From an uncultured Prevotellaceae bacterium (GTDB lineage Bacteria > Bacteroidota > Bacteroidia > Bacteroidales > Bacteroidaceae): a DNA stretch of 35,607 nt. A program made the translations under genes and the position numbers. Below the pieces are notes generated by a model. It was not told where the DNA came from. It searched no databases and was given only the letters and a program-made list of their open reading frames with translations. Each line of letters opens with the position of its first letter. Position 1 is the first letter of the stretch. The DNA lies in NCBI GenBank assembly GCA_947167455.1, contig CAMVIB010000027.1, forward strand, positions 1-35,607, written 5' to 3'. This document shows, in pieces, positions 1-7,197 of this stretch.

Positions 1-7
1 TGAGCGA

Positions 8-24
8 AGACCGCGTTGCGGTCT
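8..24 (+). terminator. Possible terminator hairpin
   Basis: AGACCGC, loop GTT, GCGGTCT forms a perfect 7-bp stem followed by a short T-containing tail (CTCTTTGG). The window opens with TGA, so this could be the terminator of a plus-strand gene ending at the window edge. The T-tract is weak and the upstream gene is not visible, so the call is tentative. Confidence 0.3.
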
Positions 25-148
25 CTTTGGTGGTATGATTGCGGATAATCATTACCATAAAAAGTGCTGCCGCAGGCCGGTGAGGGCATAGCGACAGCAC
101 GAAGAATGCAGCACGACATGGAGGTGGTGCTCTCCACAGTAGGAGAGA

Positions 149-170
149 GTCGCGGCAAAGCGTACGTTAC
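149..170. repeat. 22-bp direct repeat, copy 1
   Basis: This 22-bp stretch, containing CGGCAAAGCGTACGTTAC, recurs exactly at 215-236, 66 bp away. It includes a small dyad (GCGTA-CGT-TACGC when followed by GC, as in copy 2). A separate 6-bp-stem hairpin, CTCTCC/GGAGAG at 130-147, lies just upstream of this copy. Function unknown. Confidence 0.7.
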
Positions 171-214
171 ACCTCATACGACATAGAGGATGCGACTCCC
201 CTTAGCAGGAAAGT

Positions 215-236
215 GTCGCGGCAAAGCGTACGTTAC
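215..236. repeat. 22-bp direct repeat, copy 2
   Basis: Exact second copy of the repeat at 149-170. It runs directly into the G-rich minisatellite that starts around 236. GCGAC at 192-196 can pair with GTCGC at 215-219. Function unknown. Confidence 0.7.
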
Positions 237-441
237 GCCGAGCGATAGGGGGAATAGGCCGAGCGATAGGGGGAATAGGCCGAGCGATGGAGGGATAGGC
301 CGAGCGATGGGGGGATAGGCCGAGCGACAGGGGGGATAGGCCGAGCGATGGGGGGATAGGCCGAGCGACAGGGGGGGATGGGCCGAGCGATGGGGGGGAT
401 AGGCCGAGCGACAGGGGGATAGGCCGAGCGACAGGGGGAGA
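236..441. repeat. G-rich 20-22 bp minisatellite, about ten copies
   Basis: Tandem units begin GGCCGAGCGA and continue with AT or ACA, a run of 5-7 G, and ATA. Copies start near 237, 257, 278, 298, 318, 339, 359, 381, 402 and 422. Spacing varies between 20 and 22 bp mainly because the G-run length changes, a pattern typical of slippage. The array ends a few bases before the hflX stop codon, so hflX transcripts would carry it as a C-rich 3' extension. Confidence 0.9.
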
Positions 442-443
442 TG

Positions 444-1697
444 CTACTCCTCGTCGTAGTGCTGGAAGAGGAAGTCGTTGTAAGGATACTTCTGGACGTG
501 CAACTCACGCACGCGGTCGTAGAGCGTGCGCTTCAGCTCGTCGATGGCGATGTGTCGCCGCGCACTGATGAAGAGGCAGTCGCCGTTGAGGCGCGCCATC
601 CACGTGCGGCGCAGGTCGTCGAGCGAGAGATTCTCGCGTGTGGCAGGCGTGAGGTCGTCCTCGTCCTTGGGCGTGAAGGTGTAGGCGTCGATTTTATTGA
701 AGAGGAGCATCGAGGGCTTGTCGGCGCATCCGAGGTCGGAGAGGGTCTTCTCTACGACCTTTATCTGCTCTTCGAAATCGGGATGCGATATGTCCACGAC
801 ATGTACGAGCAGGTCGGCCTCACGCACCTCGTCGAGGGTGCTCTTGAAGCTGTCGATGAGGTCGGTGGGCAGCTTGCGTATGAAGCCTACAGTGTCGGAG
901 AGCAGGAACGGCAGGTTGTCGATGATGACCTTGCGAACGGTGGTGTCGAGCGTTGCGAAGAGCTTGTTCTCTGCGAAGACCTCGCTCTTGGAGAGCAGGT
1001 TCATGAGCGTTGACTTGCCGACGTTGGTGTAGCCCACGAGTGCCACGCGAATCATGCGGCCGCGGTTGCCTCGCTGCGTAGTCTTCTGTCGGTCGATGTC
1101 GGCGAGGCGCTGCTTGAGGAGGCTCATGCGGTTGAGGATGATGCGTCGGTCCATCTCGAGCTGCGTCTCTCCCGGTCCTCGCAGGCCCACGGAGCCTTTG
1201 CCGCCGCCGGAGCCTGAGCCGCCGCCCTGACGCTCGAGGTGTGTCCACAGTCGCTGCAGGCGTGGCAGCATGTATCGGTACTGTGCCAGCTCGACCTGTG
1301 TCTTGGCATTTGCCGTCTGTGCGCGCATGGCGAAGATGTCGAGGATGAGGCTTGTGCGGTCGAGGATCTTGACTTTCAGCACCTGTTCGATGTTGCGCAG
1401 CTGCTTTGCGCTTAGTTCATCGTCGAAGATCACCATACCCACCTCGCGCTCGGCATCCTCTTCGGCCTGTATGTATGCGCGTATCTCCTCGAGCTTGCCC
1501 TTGCCGACGTATGTCACCTGACTGGGGCCATCGACGCGCTGTGTGAAGCGGCACACGGTGACGGCTCCTGCCGTCGTTGCGAGGAACTCCAGCTCGTCGA
1601 GGTACTCGGTGGTGCGCCGCTCGTCCTGCTGGGGCGTGATGAGGCCTACGAGAATCGCTGTCTCTGCCTTCGCCTCAGTGATTACGAACTCTTTCAT
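444..1697 (-). CDS. hflX: GTPase HflX
   Basis: This is an Obg-HflX superfamily GTPase of 417 residues, a typical length. The family binds 50S subunits and can split stalled or heat-damaged 70S ribosomes. The N-terminal HflX domain covers about residues 15-200 and includes a Gly/Ser-rich loop (157-170) before the conserved RGPGETQLE. The G domain shows the P-loop GYTNVGKST (222-230), DTVGF (268-272), NKID (334-337) and SAR (378-380). It is the last gene of the run rsmI, lipoprotein, hflX, 6 nt after the lipoprotein stop. A G-rich minisatellite lies immediately past its stop codon. The identification is secure from the motifs. Confidence 0.97.
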   Translation of the reverse strand: MKEFVITEAKAETAILVGLITPQQDERRTTEYLDELEFLATTAGAVTVCRFTQRVDGPSQVTYVGKGKLEEIRAYIQAEEDAEREVGMVIFDDELSAKQLRNIEQVLKVKILDRTSLILDIFAMRAQTANAKTQVELAQYRYMLPRLQRLWTHLERQGGGSGSGGGKGSVGLRGPGETQLEMDRRIILNRMSLLKQRLADIDRQKTTQRGNRGRMIRVALVGYTNVGKSTLMNLLSKSEVFAENKLFATLDTTVRKVIIDNLPFLLSDTVGFIRKLPTDLIDSFKSTLDEVREADLLVHVVDISHPDFEEQIKVVEKTLSDLGCADKPSMLLFNKIDAYTFTPKDEDDLTPATRENLSLDDLRRTWMARLNGDCLFISARRHIAIDELKRTLYDRVRELHVQKYPYNDFLFQHYDEE

Positions 1698-1703
1698 CAG
1701 GGG

Positions 1704-2555
1704 TTACTTGACCAGTATGACGAGGTACTTGCTTGTGCTCCAGAACTTCTGCGGGTCAGTGATGTGGAGCGAGTACTGCTTGTGTTCGTCGCGCACGAGC
1801 TGGTATGAGCCTGCGGGGTGCGACGTGAGCAGTTCGGCGTTCTTGCTGTAGAGCTTGATCTCCTTGTCGATACGTATGTCTATCTGCGTGAAGTAGTCGC
1901 GGTTGAAGTCCTGCGAGCGCAGCACGTCGCCCTTCTGCAGTATCTTCTGCTCCTTGAGCTCGGCCTTGGTGCCGAAGACGAACCAAGCCTTGTTGAGGTC
2001 CTTGTCCTGTGCGGCGATGGTGGCCTCCTTCTGTGCGTTGTCCTCAGCGAGTTGCTGCACGTTTTGGCTCAGAGTGTCAATCTGCTCGCCCTGTGCGGCA
2101 ATCACGATGTCGCGCTCGGCCAGCTGTGCCGTGAGTTCCTGGACGCGTGTGTTCTGCTCTTCGAGCTGAGTCTTGAGGTTCTCGATGACCTTTGTGAGCT
2201 TTGAGACGTTGACGTTGCTGTTGCGCAGGCGCTCTTGCAGCTGTGCTATGCGGTTTCGGTTCTCAGACATGGTCTGCTGTATGAAAGCCATGTTGTCGCG
2301 TATTACCTCACGCGAGGATGCCCCTTCGGGTCCGCTGTTGGCAACGGTGATGCGTCCCTCGGCCTCGTTGATGAGGCGGAAGCCTTCCTGCACCTCGTTG
2401 ACAGAGCCCATGATGTCGTTGAGCTCGGTGTCACGCTCACTGATGATTTGCATGAGCGAGTCGCGCTCTCTCTGTGCACGCTCCTCGGCCTGCCGGCCAA
2501 AGTCGCAAGCCGTCAGTGCGAGAATGCACAGCGGCAGGATAAATAGTTTTTTCAT
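1704..2555 (-). CDS. Coiled-coil lipoprotein, Bacteroidales-type
   Basis: This is a predicted lipoprotein of 283 residues. Residues 1-17 form a short signal peptide with lipobox LTAC, giving Cys17 as the lipidated residue. Residues about 20-195 are rich in Glu, Gln, Arg and Leu with heptad-like spacing and should form a long coiled coil. The C-terminal ~85 residues look globular with beta character. It lies between rsmI (48 nt upstream) and hflX (6 nt downstream) on the same strand. Its shape recalls the Bacteroides coiled-coil lipoproteins labelled Cbp1-type collagen-binding adhesins, but I cannot confirm that link. A structural envelope role is equally possible. Confidence 0.85.
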   Translation of the reverse strand: MKKLFILPLCILALTACDFGRQAEERAQRERDSLMQIISERDTELNDIMGSVNEVQEGFRLINEAEGRITVANSGPEGASSREVIRDNMAFIQQTMSENRNRIAQLQERLRNSNVNVSKLTKVIENLKTQLEEQNTRVQELTAQLAERDIVIAAQGEQIDTLSQNVQQLAEDNAQKEATIAAQDKDLNKAWFVFGTKAELKEQKILQKGDVLRSQDFNRDYFTQIDIRIDKEIKLYSKNAELLTSHPAGSYQLVRDEHKQYSLHITDPQKFWSTSKYLVILVK

Positions 2556-2603
2556 TGTCTTTCTGATGTTTGTAATGTTTAGCGTTTTAGGGAAAATATG
2601 ATA

Positions 2604-3266
2604 TTACAGTCCTGCGAGCACGATGACGAACTCGCCTCGTGGTTCGTGCTCTGTGAAATGTGCCACTGCCTCCTGGAGTGTGCCCCGCACGATGTCCTCG
2701 TGCACCTTTGTGAGTTCGCGGCACACGGCCACCTGACGGTCTGGTCCGCAGAGTTCAGCGAGTTGCTGCAATGTCTTCAGCACACGGTGTGGCGACTCGT
2801 AGAATACTGTGGTTCGCCTCTCTTCGGCAATCTCACGCAGGCGTGTCTGCCGCCCTTTTTTCTGGGGCAGGAAGCCCTCGAAGCAGAAGCGGTCGGATGG
2901 CAGGCCCGATGCCACGAGTGCCGGTATCAGTGCCGTGGGTCCCGGCAGGCATGTCACCTCGATGCCGGCGCGTATGGCCTCTCGTGCCAGGAGGAAGCCC
3001 GGGTCGCTGATTCCCGGCGTGCCGGCGTCGCTGACGACGGCGATTGTCTCTCCCCCTCGCAGACGCTCCACGAAGTGCTCCACGCTCTGGTGCTCGTTGA
3101 ACTTATGGTATGAGAGCATGGGCTTGTGGATGTCGAGATGGCGCAGCAGGACACCGCTGGTGCGTGTGTCCTCAGCCAGTATGAGGTCGGCCTCGCTGAG
3201 CACTCGCACAGCCCTTTGGGTGATGTCCTCCAGATTGCCAATAGGTGTAGGTACGAGGTATAACAT
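2604..3266 (-). CDS. rsmI: 16S rRNA (cytidine(1402)-2'-O)-methyltransferase RsmI
   Basis: This SAM-dependent tetrapyrrole-methylase-fold enzyme methylates the 2'-OH of C1402 in the 16S decoding centre. Visible family motifs are VPTPIGNLEDIT at the N-terminus, AEDTRT, SDAGTPGISDPG and LPGPTALIPALVASGLP. The protein is about 220 residues, short for the family, and seems to lack the small C-terminal extension of E. coli RsmI. I chose the ATG at 3266 rather than an in-frame ATG 15 nt upstream, because a -7 promoter element (3271-3278) lies between them and family members start at MLYLVPTP. The transcript may be leaderless or nearly so. The lipoprotein and hflX follow and are probably co-transcribed. 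Confidence 0.95.
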   Translation of the reverse strand: MLYLVPTPIGNLEDITQRAVRVLSEADLILAEDTRTSGVLLRHLDIHKPMLSYHKFNEHQSVEHFVERLRGGETIAVVSDAGTPGISDPGFLLAREAIRAGIEVTCLPGPTALIPALVASGLPSDRFCFEGFLPQKKGRQTRLREIAEERRTTVFYESPHRVLKTLQQLAELCGPDRQVAVCRELTKVHEDIVRGTLQEAVAHFTEHEPRGEFVIVLAGL

Positions 3267-3270
3267 AGCA

Positions 3271-3278
3271 CAAAAGTA
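3271..3278 (-). promoter_or_regulatory. Bacteroidetes -7 promoter element for rsmI
   Basis: On the minus strand TACTTTTG matches the Bacteroidetes TAnnTTTG element. Only TGCT separates it from the rsmI ATG at 3266. A TTTTG (complement of 3302-3306) lies 23 nt upstream as a possible -33 element, slightly farther than usual. The element decides the rsmI start and implies an almost leaderless mRNA. Confidence 0.65.
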
Positions 3279-3350
3279 CATATTATTATTTATACGGCGT
3301 GCAAAAGGTGTGAGTTTTTAACATTGCTTACACATTTTAAGGCAAAATCC

Positions 3351-3381
3351 TTGGTTGTAGGCGTGGAAAGTACTACTTTTG
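3351..3381 (+). promoter_or_regulatory. Promoter of tdk
   Basis: TACTTTTG at 3374-3381 matches the Bacteroidetes -7 element, and TTG at 3351-3353 lies 20 nt upstream as the -33 element. Directly after it, TGGCG (3382-3386) and CGCCA (3393-3397) form a small dyad around the expected transcription start. It is divergent from the rsmI promoter about 95 bp away. Confidence 0.7.
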
Positions 3382-3415
3382 TGGCGCAAAAACGCCATAC
3401 AATCCCCTCAAGACA

Positions 3416-3991
3416 ATGACAAGCGAGAACGACAATAACGGCGAGATGATGCGCCGCGGACGTGTGGAAGTCATCTGCGGGTCGATGTTCAGCGGCAAGA
3501 CCGAGGAACTCATCCGCCGCATGAAGCGTGCTAAGTTTGCACGCCAGAAGGTAGAGATTTTCAAGCCGAGCCTCGACACTCGCTACAGCGACGAAGACGT
3601 GGTGAGCCACGAGGGCAACGCCATCACCTCTACCCCTGTGGAGAATGCCGCGAGCATCCTGCTCATGGGTTCAGACTGCGACGTCCTCGGCATCGACGAG
3701 GCCCAGTTTTTCGACTCGCAGATTGTGGATGTGTGCAACGAGCTTGCCAATCGCGGCATCCGCGTCATCGTGGCGGGTCTGGACCTCGACTTCAAAGCCC
3801 AGCCCTTCGGGCCGATGCCATTGCTGTGTGCCATCGCCGACGAGGTGACGAAGGTTCATGCCATCTGTGTCCGCTGCGGCGCCCTGGCCTACGTGAGCCA
3901 CCGCATCGTGGAGGGCGACCGTCAGGTGCTTTTAGGCGAGACTCACGAGTATGAGCCCCTGTGCCGCGAGTGCTACGAGCGCGTGAAGTGA
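3416..3991 (+). CDS. tdk: Thymidine kinase
   Basis: This type II thymidine kinase of 191 residues phosphorylates thymidine to dTMP in the pyrimidine salvage pathway. It shows the P-loop GSMFSGKT (22-29), the DEAQFF motif (94-99) with the catalytic Glu95, and two Cys pairs for the structural zinc (CVRC and CREC). The N-terminal extension of about 15 residues before [11 protein letters not shown] is usual in Bacteroidales, which supports the ATG at 3416. It has its own promoter (-7 element at 3374-3381). The AI-2E-family gene begins 66 nt downstream without a visible promoter and may be co-transcribed. Confidence 0.97.
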   Translation: MTSENDNNGEMMRRGRVEVICGSMFSGKTEELIRRMKRAKFARQKVEIFKPSLDTRYSDEDVVSHEGNAITSTPVENAASILLMGSDCDVLGIDEAQFFDSQIVDVCNELANRGIRVIVAGLDLDFKAQPFGPMPLLCAIADEVTKVHAICVRCGALAYVSHRIVEGDRQVLLGETHEYEPLCRECYERVK

Positions 3992-4057
3992 CCCTAAGCC
4001 CTAAAGGTGTGTTCTATTAGTTTTCCCTATGAATTAAATTGACAGAAACAGATAATC

Positions 4058-5158
4058 ATGTTACGTTCGCAGATAACCTTTGACAGCTTCATACGTGGTG
4101 TGATAGCCCTTGCCATTGCCTTCGGCATCGGGCTGCTGATAAACCGTCTGAGCGGCGTGCTGCTGCCTTTCTTCATAGCATGGCTCCTGGCATACCTCAT
4201 GTTCCCCCTGGTGCTTTTCCTACAGGTGAAATGCCGCCTGCGCAGTCGCACGCTGAGCATCTTAGCGGCCGCCGTGGTGGTGCTGGGCGCCTTGACAGGC
4301 CTGACGCTGCTGGTGGTGCCGCCGATGGTGTCGGAGTTCAGCAAGCTCGGCGGCCTGCTGCATCAAATCACCGACCGCTATCTCGGCGACACGGACTTGG
4401 GTCCGCACATCCTCGGCATCATAGAGCAATATACTGCCGAGTACCAGTCGCAGTTGCTGCAGCTCATTCAGGAACAGAGCTTCATGGATGCTGCCCAAGG
4501 GTTGCTGGGCTACCTGTGGACGGCCGTGTCGCAGACGGTGAACTTCGCCATCGGCATGGTGGGTTCGCTCATCGTGCTGCTGTACATGTTCTTCATCCTT
4601 CAGGACTACGAAGTCATCAGTGAAGGGTGGGTGGAGTTCATCCCTCAAGGTTCCCGGCAATTCGTCCAGCAACTGGTGGACGATGTGGAGAGCGGCATGA
4701 ATGCCTACTTCCGCGGTCAGGGCCTTGTGGCCTTCTGCGTGGGTGTGCTTTTCAGCATAGGCTTCCTCATCGTGGGTATGCCCATGGCAATCGGCCTGGG
4801 CATGTTCATGGGCTTCCTGAACCTCGTGCCCTACCTTCAGACGCTGGGTTTCGTGCCTATGGTGTTCCTCTCGCTGATGAAGGCTGCCGACACGGGTCAG
4901 AGCTTCTGGCTCATCTTCGGCCTCGGGGCTCTTGTGGTGGGCGTGGTGCAGGTGTTGCAGGACACCGTGCTCGTGCCGAAGATCATGGGGTCGGCCATGG
5001 GTCTGAACCCGGCAGTGATACTGCTCTCGCTCTCCGTCTGGGGCTCTCTGCTGGGGTTCATAGGACTCATCATTGCCCTGCCGCTGACAACACTGCTCAT
5101 CTCCTACTACCGCCGCTTCGTCTTAGAGAGCCATGATGCCCCCGGCGACGAGGCATGA
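4058..5158 (+). CDS. AI-2E family (PerM-like) membrane transporter
   Basis: This is a polytopic inner-membrane protein of 366 residues from the AI-2E/PerM/YdiK family. Paired N-terminal helices occupy roughly residues 13-55, with a third at 65-87. A soluble segment (about 90-150) follows, then four to five helices to the C-terminus. The C-terminal half has the family signature around LVPYLQTLGFVPM and the QVLQDTVLVPKIMG stretch. Members have been linked to efflux of autoinducer-2 or to Na+/H+ antiport, so the substrate cannot be stated. Its last 36 bp overlap the convergent 3' end of cbiB on the other strand. Confidence 0.93.
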   Translation: MLRSQITFDSFIRGVIALAIAFGIGLLINRLSGVLLPFFIAWLLAYLMFPLVLFLQVKCRLRSRTLSILAAAVVVLGALTGLTLLVVPPMVSEFSKLGGLLHQITDRYLGDTDLGPHILGIIEQYTAEYQSQLLQLIQEQSFMDAAQGLLGYLWTAVSQTVNFAIGMVGSLIVLLYMFFILQDYEVISEGWVEFIPQGSRQFVQQLVDDVESGMNAYFRGQGLVAFCVGVLFSIGFLIVGMPMAIGLGMFMGFLNLVPYLQTLGFVPMVFLSLMKAADTGQSFWLIFGLGALVVGVVQVLQDTVLVPKIMGSAMGLNPAVILLSLSVWGSLLGFIGLIIALPLTTLLISYYRRFVLESHDAPGDEA

Positions 5159-6160
5159 CGCCAGCAGCGTGGCAGCGACGCTGATCGCCTCAGCCGTGAG
5201 GGCTATGCCTACGGACAGACGCATGTCGTCAGTGCTGAGCTGACGCGGGTTGGTGCCGATGAACGGTTTCTCCACTGCCTGACCGAAATAGTCGTGCGTG
5301 CCGCCAAAGCGGCAGTCGAGCACGGCAGCGAGAGCCGCCTCCGGCCATCCGCTGTTGGGCGACGCATGAGCAGGCCCATAGCGCAGCGTGAAGGTGACAA
5401 GTCCTTCGGGCGTTGAGGGATGGGGTTCGGCTGTCATGGTGCATGAGAGTCTGCCCGTCAGCGACATGATGCGATATGCCACGAGAATCAGCACTGCCGT
5501 GATGCGGGCCGGTACGTAGTTGGCGATGTCATCGATATGCGCTGCCCAGCATCCGAACTGGCAGTAGCGTTCCGTGCGATAGCCTATCATCGAGTCGAGG
5601 GTGTTGACCATCTTGTAGGCCAACATCCCCGGCACACCGAGCAGCGCAAGCCAGAACAGTGGCGCCACCACACCGTCGCTAAGATTCTCGGCAAGGGTCT
5701 CCAGGGCTGCCGTGCGCACCTCCTGCGGCGATAGTCCGGCCGTGTCGCGCCCCACGATGCGTGCCACCTGCCTACGTCCGTCATCGAGCGAGCGGTCGAG
5801 TGCGAGGAACACCTCGCGCACCTCATGCCTCAAGGTGCGTCCGGCGAGGCAGAAGAAGATGAGGATGGCCGAGAGCAGTTGTCCTGCCACAGCTCGCCAG
5901 AATGCTGGTGTGCCGGGCGCGCTGCACAGCCCTTCCACCGGCAGACACCTATATAATATAAGCCACGCGACGGCGAAGATGGCCGCTATGCTCGCCACCG
6001 CCACCAGGGCACCCTTGACCATGCGGCGGCCGTGGTTGAGGCGGTGTTCGCAGAAAGAAATCCATCGCCCGAAGGCCACCACGGGATGTGGCAGCCAAGC
6101 GGGGTCGCCCAGCAGCAGGTCGAGGAGCCACCCTATAACGATTGCGGGAATGTATAGCAT
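5123..6160 (-). CDS. cbiB: Adenosylcobinamide-phosphate synthase CbiB
   Basis: This integral membrane enzyme (345 residues) attaches aminopropanol (phosphate) to adenosylcobyric acid to give adenosylcobinamide (phosphate). The N-terminus has the family signature GDPAWLPHPVVAFGRWI after the first helix. Several hydrophobic segments and the central SDGVVAPLFW and KMVNTLDSMIGY motifs follow. It begins 5 nt after the cobC stop and is the last gene of the cobalamin run. The upstream neighbour supplies its likely aminopropanol phosphate substrate. Its 3' end overlaps the convergent AI-2E-family gene by 36 bp. The identification is secure. Confidence 0.96.
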   Translation of the reverse strand: MLYIPAIVIGWLLDLLLGDPAWLPHPVVAFGRWISFCEHRLNHGRRMVKGALVAVASIAAIFAVAWLILYRCLPVEGLCSAPGTPAFWRAVAGQLLSAILIFFCLAGRTLRHEVREVFLALDRSLDDGRRQVARIVGRDTAGLSPQEVRTAALETLAENLSDGVVAPLFWLALLGVPGMLAYKMVNTLDSMIGYRTERYCQFGCWAAHIDDIANYVPARITAVLILVAYRIMSLTGRLSCTMTAEPHPSTPEGLVTFTLRYGPAHASPNSGWPEAALAAVLDCRFGGTHDYFGQAVEKPFIGTNPRQLSTDDMRLSVGIALTAEAISVAATLLASCLVAGGIMAL

Positions 6161-6165
6161 GTCGG

Positions 6166-7197
6166 TTAAGCGTCAGGAAGATATGCCGCCTCCGTCTCCT
6201 CACGGACGGCAGCCACGAGGGCATCGTTCTCTGCCGGTGTCTGGGCAGCGATGCGGAAGTGCGACAGCGTGAGGCGTTGGAAGTTGGAGGCATCACGTAT
6301 GAGTATGTGGTGACGTCGTGCGAGACATTCCTTGAGCGAGGCGGCACTGCCCCGCTCGAACCGGCAAAGCATGAAGTTGGTCTGCGTGGGTTCCACGGTG
6401 ATGCCGGGCACGCCACAGAGAGCGTCGCGCAGCCGCCGTGCCTCGCCGAGGTCGGGCCGGCAGATGAGGTCATCGTGAGCGAGGAGGTACTTGCCAGCCT
6501 CTACGGCAAGGGCCGACACCGACCACGGCCTCAGGAAGCGCCGCAGCTTCTCCGTCAGACGGGCATTGGCAGTGATGTAGCCCAGACGCAGGCCCGGCAC
6601 GCCATAGGCCTTCGTCATGGAGTGTAGCTGAATGACGTTGTCGTAACGGCACGCCCATCTCGCGCTCATCACGTGGGCGGCGGTGTAGTTCTCATACGAC
6701 TGGTCGAGCACCACAAGGTCGCAGGCCGCCGACAAGCGGTCGATGAGAAGCTGGTCATAGACGGTGCCCGTGGGGTTATTGGGGTTGCAGAGCCAAAGGA
6801 CGGCGCCGTGTCTCAGGTCAGCGTCGGGCATGTGATGTAGCTGTGATGTCTCCACCCTGATGCCTGACAGGTGGCAGGCGTCGGCATATTCGCTGAATGT
6901 CGGCGTAGGAATGACGGCCCTGTCGAAGTGCTGTGCGGCACAGCAGGCTGCAATGATATATATGGCCTCCGTGGCACCGCTCGTGGTCACGACACAGGCC
7001 GGGTCTATGCCTTCGCGCGCGGCGATGAGACGTTCGAGCGACCATGCCTCGGGCTCGGGGTAGTGGTCGAGCAGCCCGGGGCATGCCGCGAGATGTGCCA
7101 TCAGATGCTGATGGGTGGTGTGGGCGCAGATGTTCGACGAGAAGTCGCTCGTTATGCCCTCATAGTGATAGGCGTCGTCGCCGTGTCCGTTAATCAT
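6166..7197 (-). CDS. cobC: Threonine-phosphate decarboxylase-like PLP enzyme
   Basis: This fold-type I PLP-dependent enzyme of 343 residues is called CobC in the aerobic nomenclature and CobD in Salmonella. The family decarboxylates L-threonine-O-3-phosphate to (R)-1-amino-2-propanol O-2-phosphate, the linker added by CbiB. Visible features are TSGATEAIY (72-80), CNPNNPTG (137-144) and the PLP lysine in SMTKAYGVPGLRLGY (Lys196). The ATG overlaps the cobQ stop by 8 nt, which indicates translational coupling, and cbiB follows 5 nt downstream. A histidinol-phosphate aminotransferase is the main alternative by fold, but the position inside the cob cluster argues for this role. Confidence 0.92.
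   Translation of the reverse strand: MINGHGDDAYHYEGITSDFSSNICAHTTHQHLMAHLAACPGLLDHYPEPEAWSLERLIAAREGIDPACVVTTSGATEAIYIIAACCAAQHFDRAVIPTPTFSEYADACHLSGIRVETSQLHHMPDADLRHGAVLWLCNPNNPTGTVYDQLLIDRLSAACDLVVLDQSYENYTAAHVMSARWACRYDNVIQLHSMTKAYGVPGLRLGYITANARLTEKLRRFLRPWSVSALAVEAGKYLLAHDDLICRPDLGEARRLRDALCGVPGITVEPTQTNFMLCRFERGSAASLKECLARRHHILIRDASNFQRLTLSHFRIAAQTPAENDALVAAVREETEAAYLPDA

Larger units (their letters stand above)
1..443. other. Gene-free, repeat-rich stretch downstream of hflX
   Basis: No convincing protein or RNA gene was seen on either strand. The stretch holds a short perfect hairpin (8-24), an imperfect hairpin around 32-57, two copies of a 22-bp direct repeat (149-170 and 215-236) and a G-rich minisatellite (about 236-441) that ends just before the hflX stop codon. 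The open frame crossing the minisatellite on the minus strand encodes only a Pro/Ala/Arg repeat, which is a product of the repeat. I looked for cobalamin riboswitch, tmRNA, 6S and RNase P signatures and saw none. Confidence 0.6.

Noticed and set aside
233..508. Open frame of 91 codons on the minus strand with a Pro/Ala/Arg repeat
   Set aside because: It is produced by the minisatellite, overlaps the end of hflX out of frame, and has no protein-like composition.
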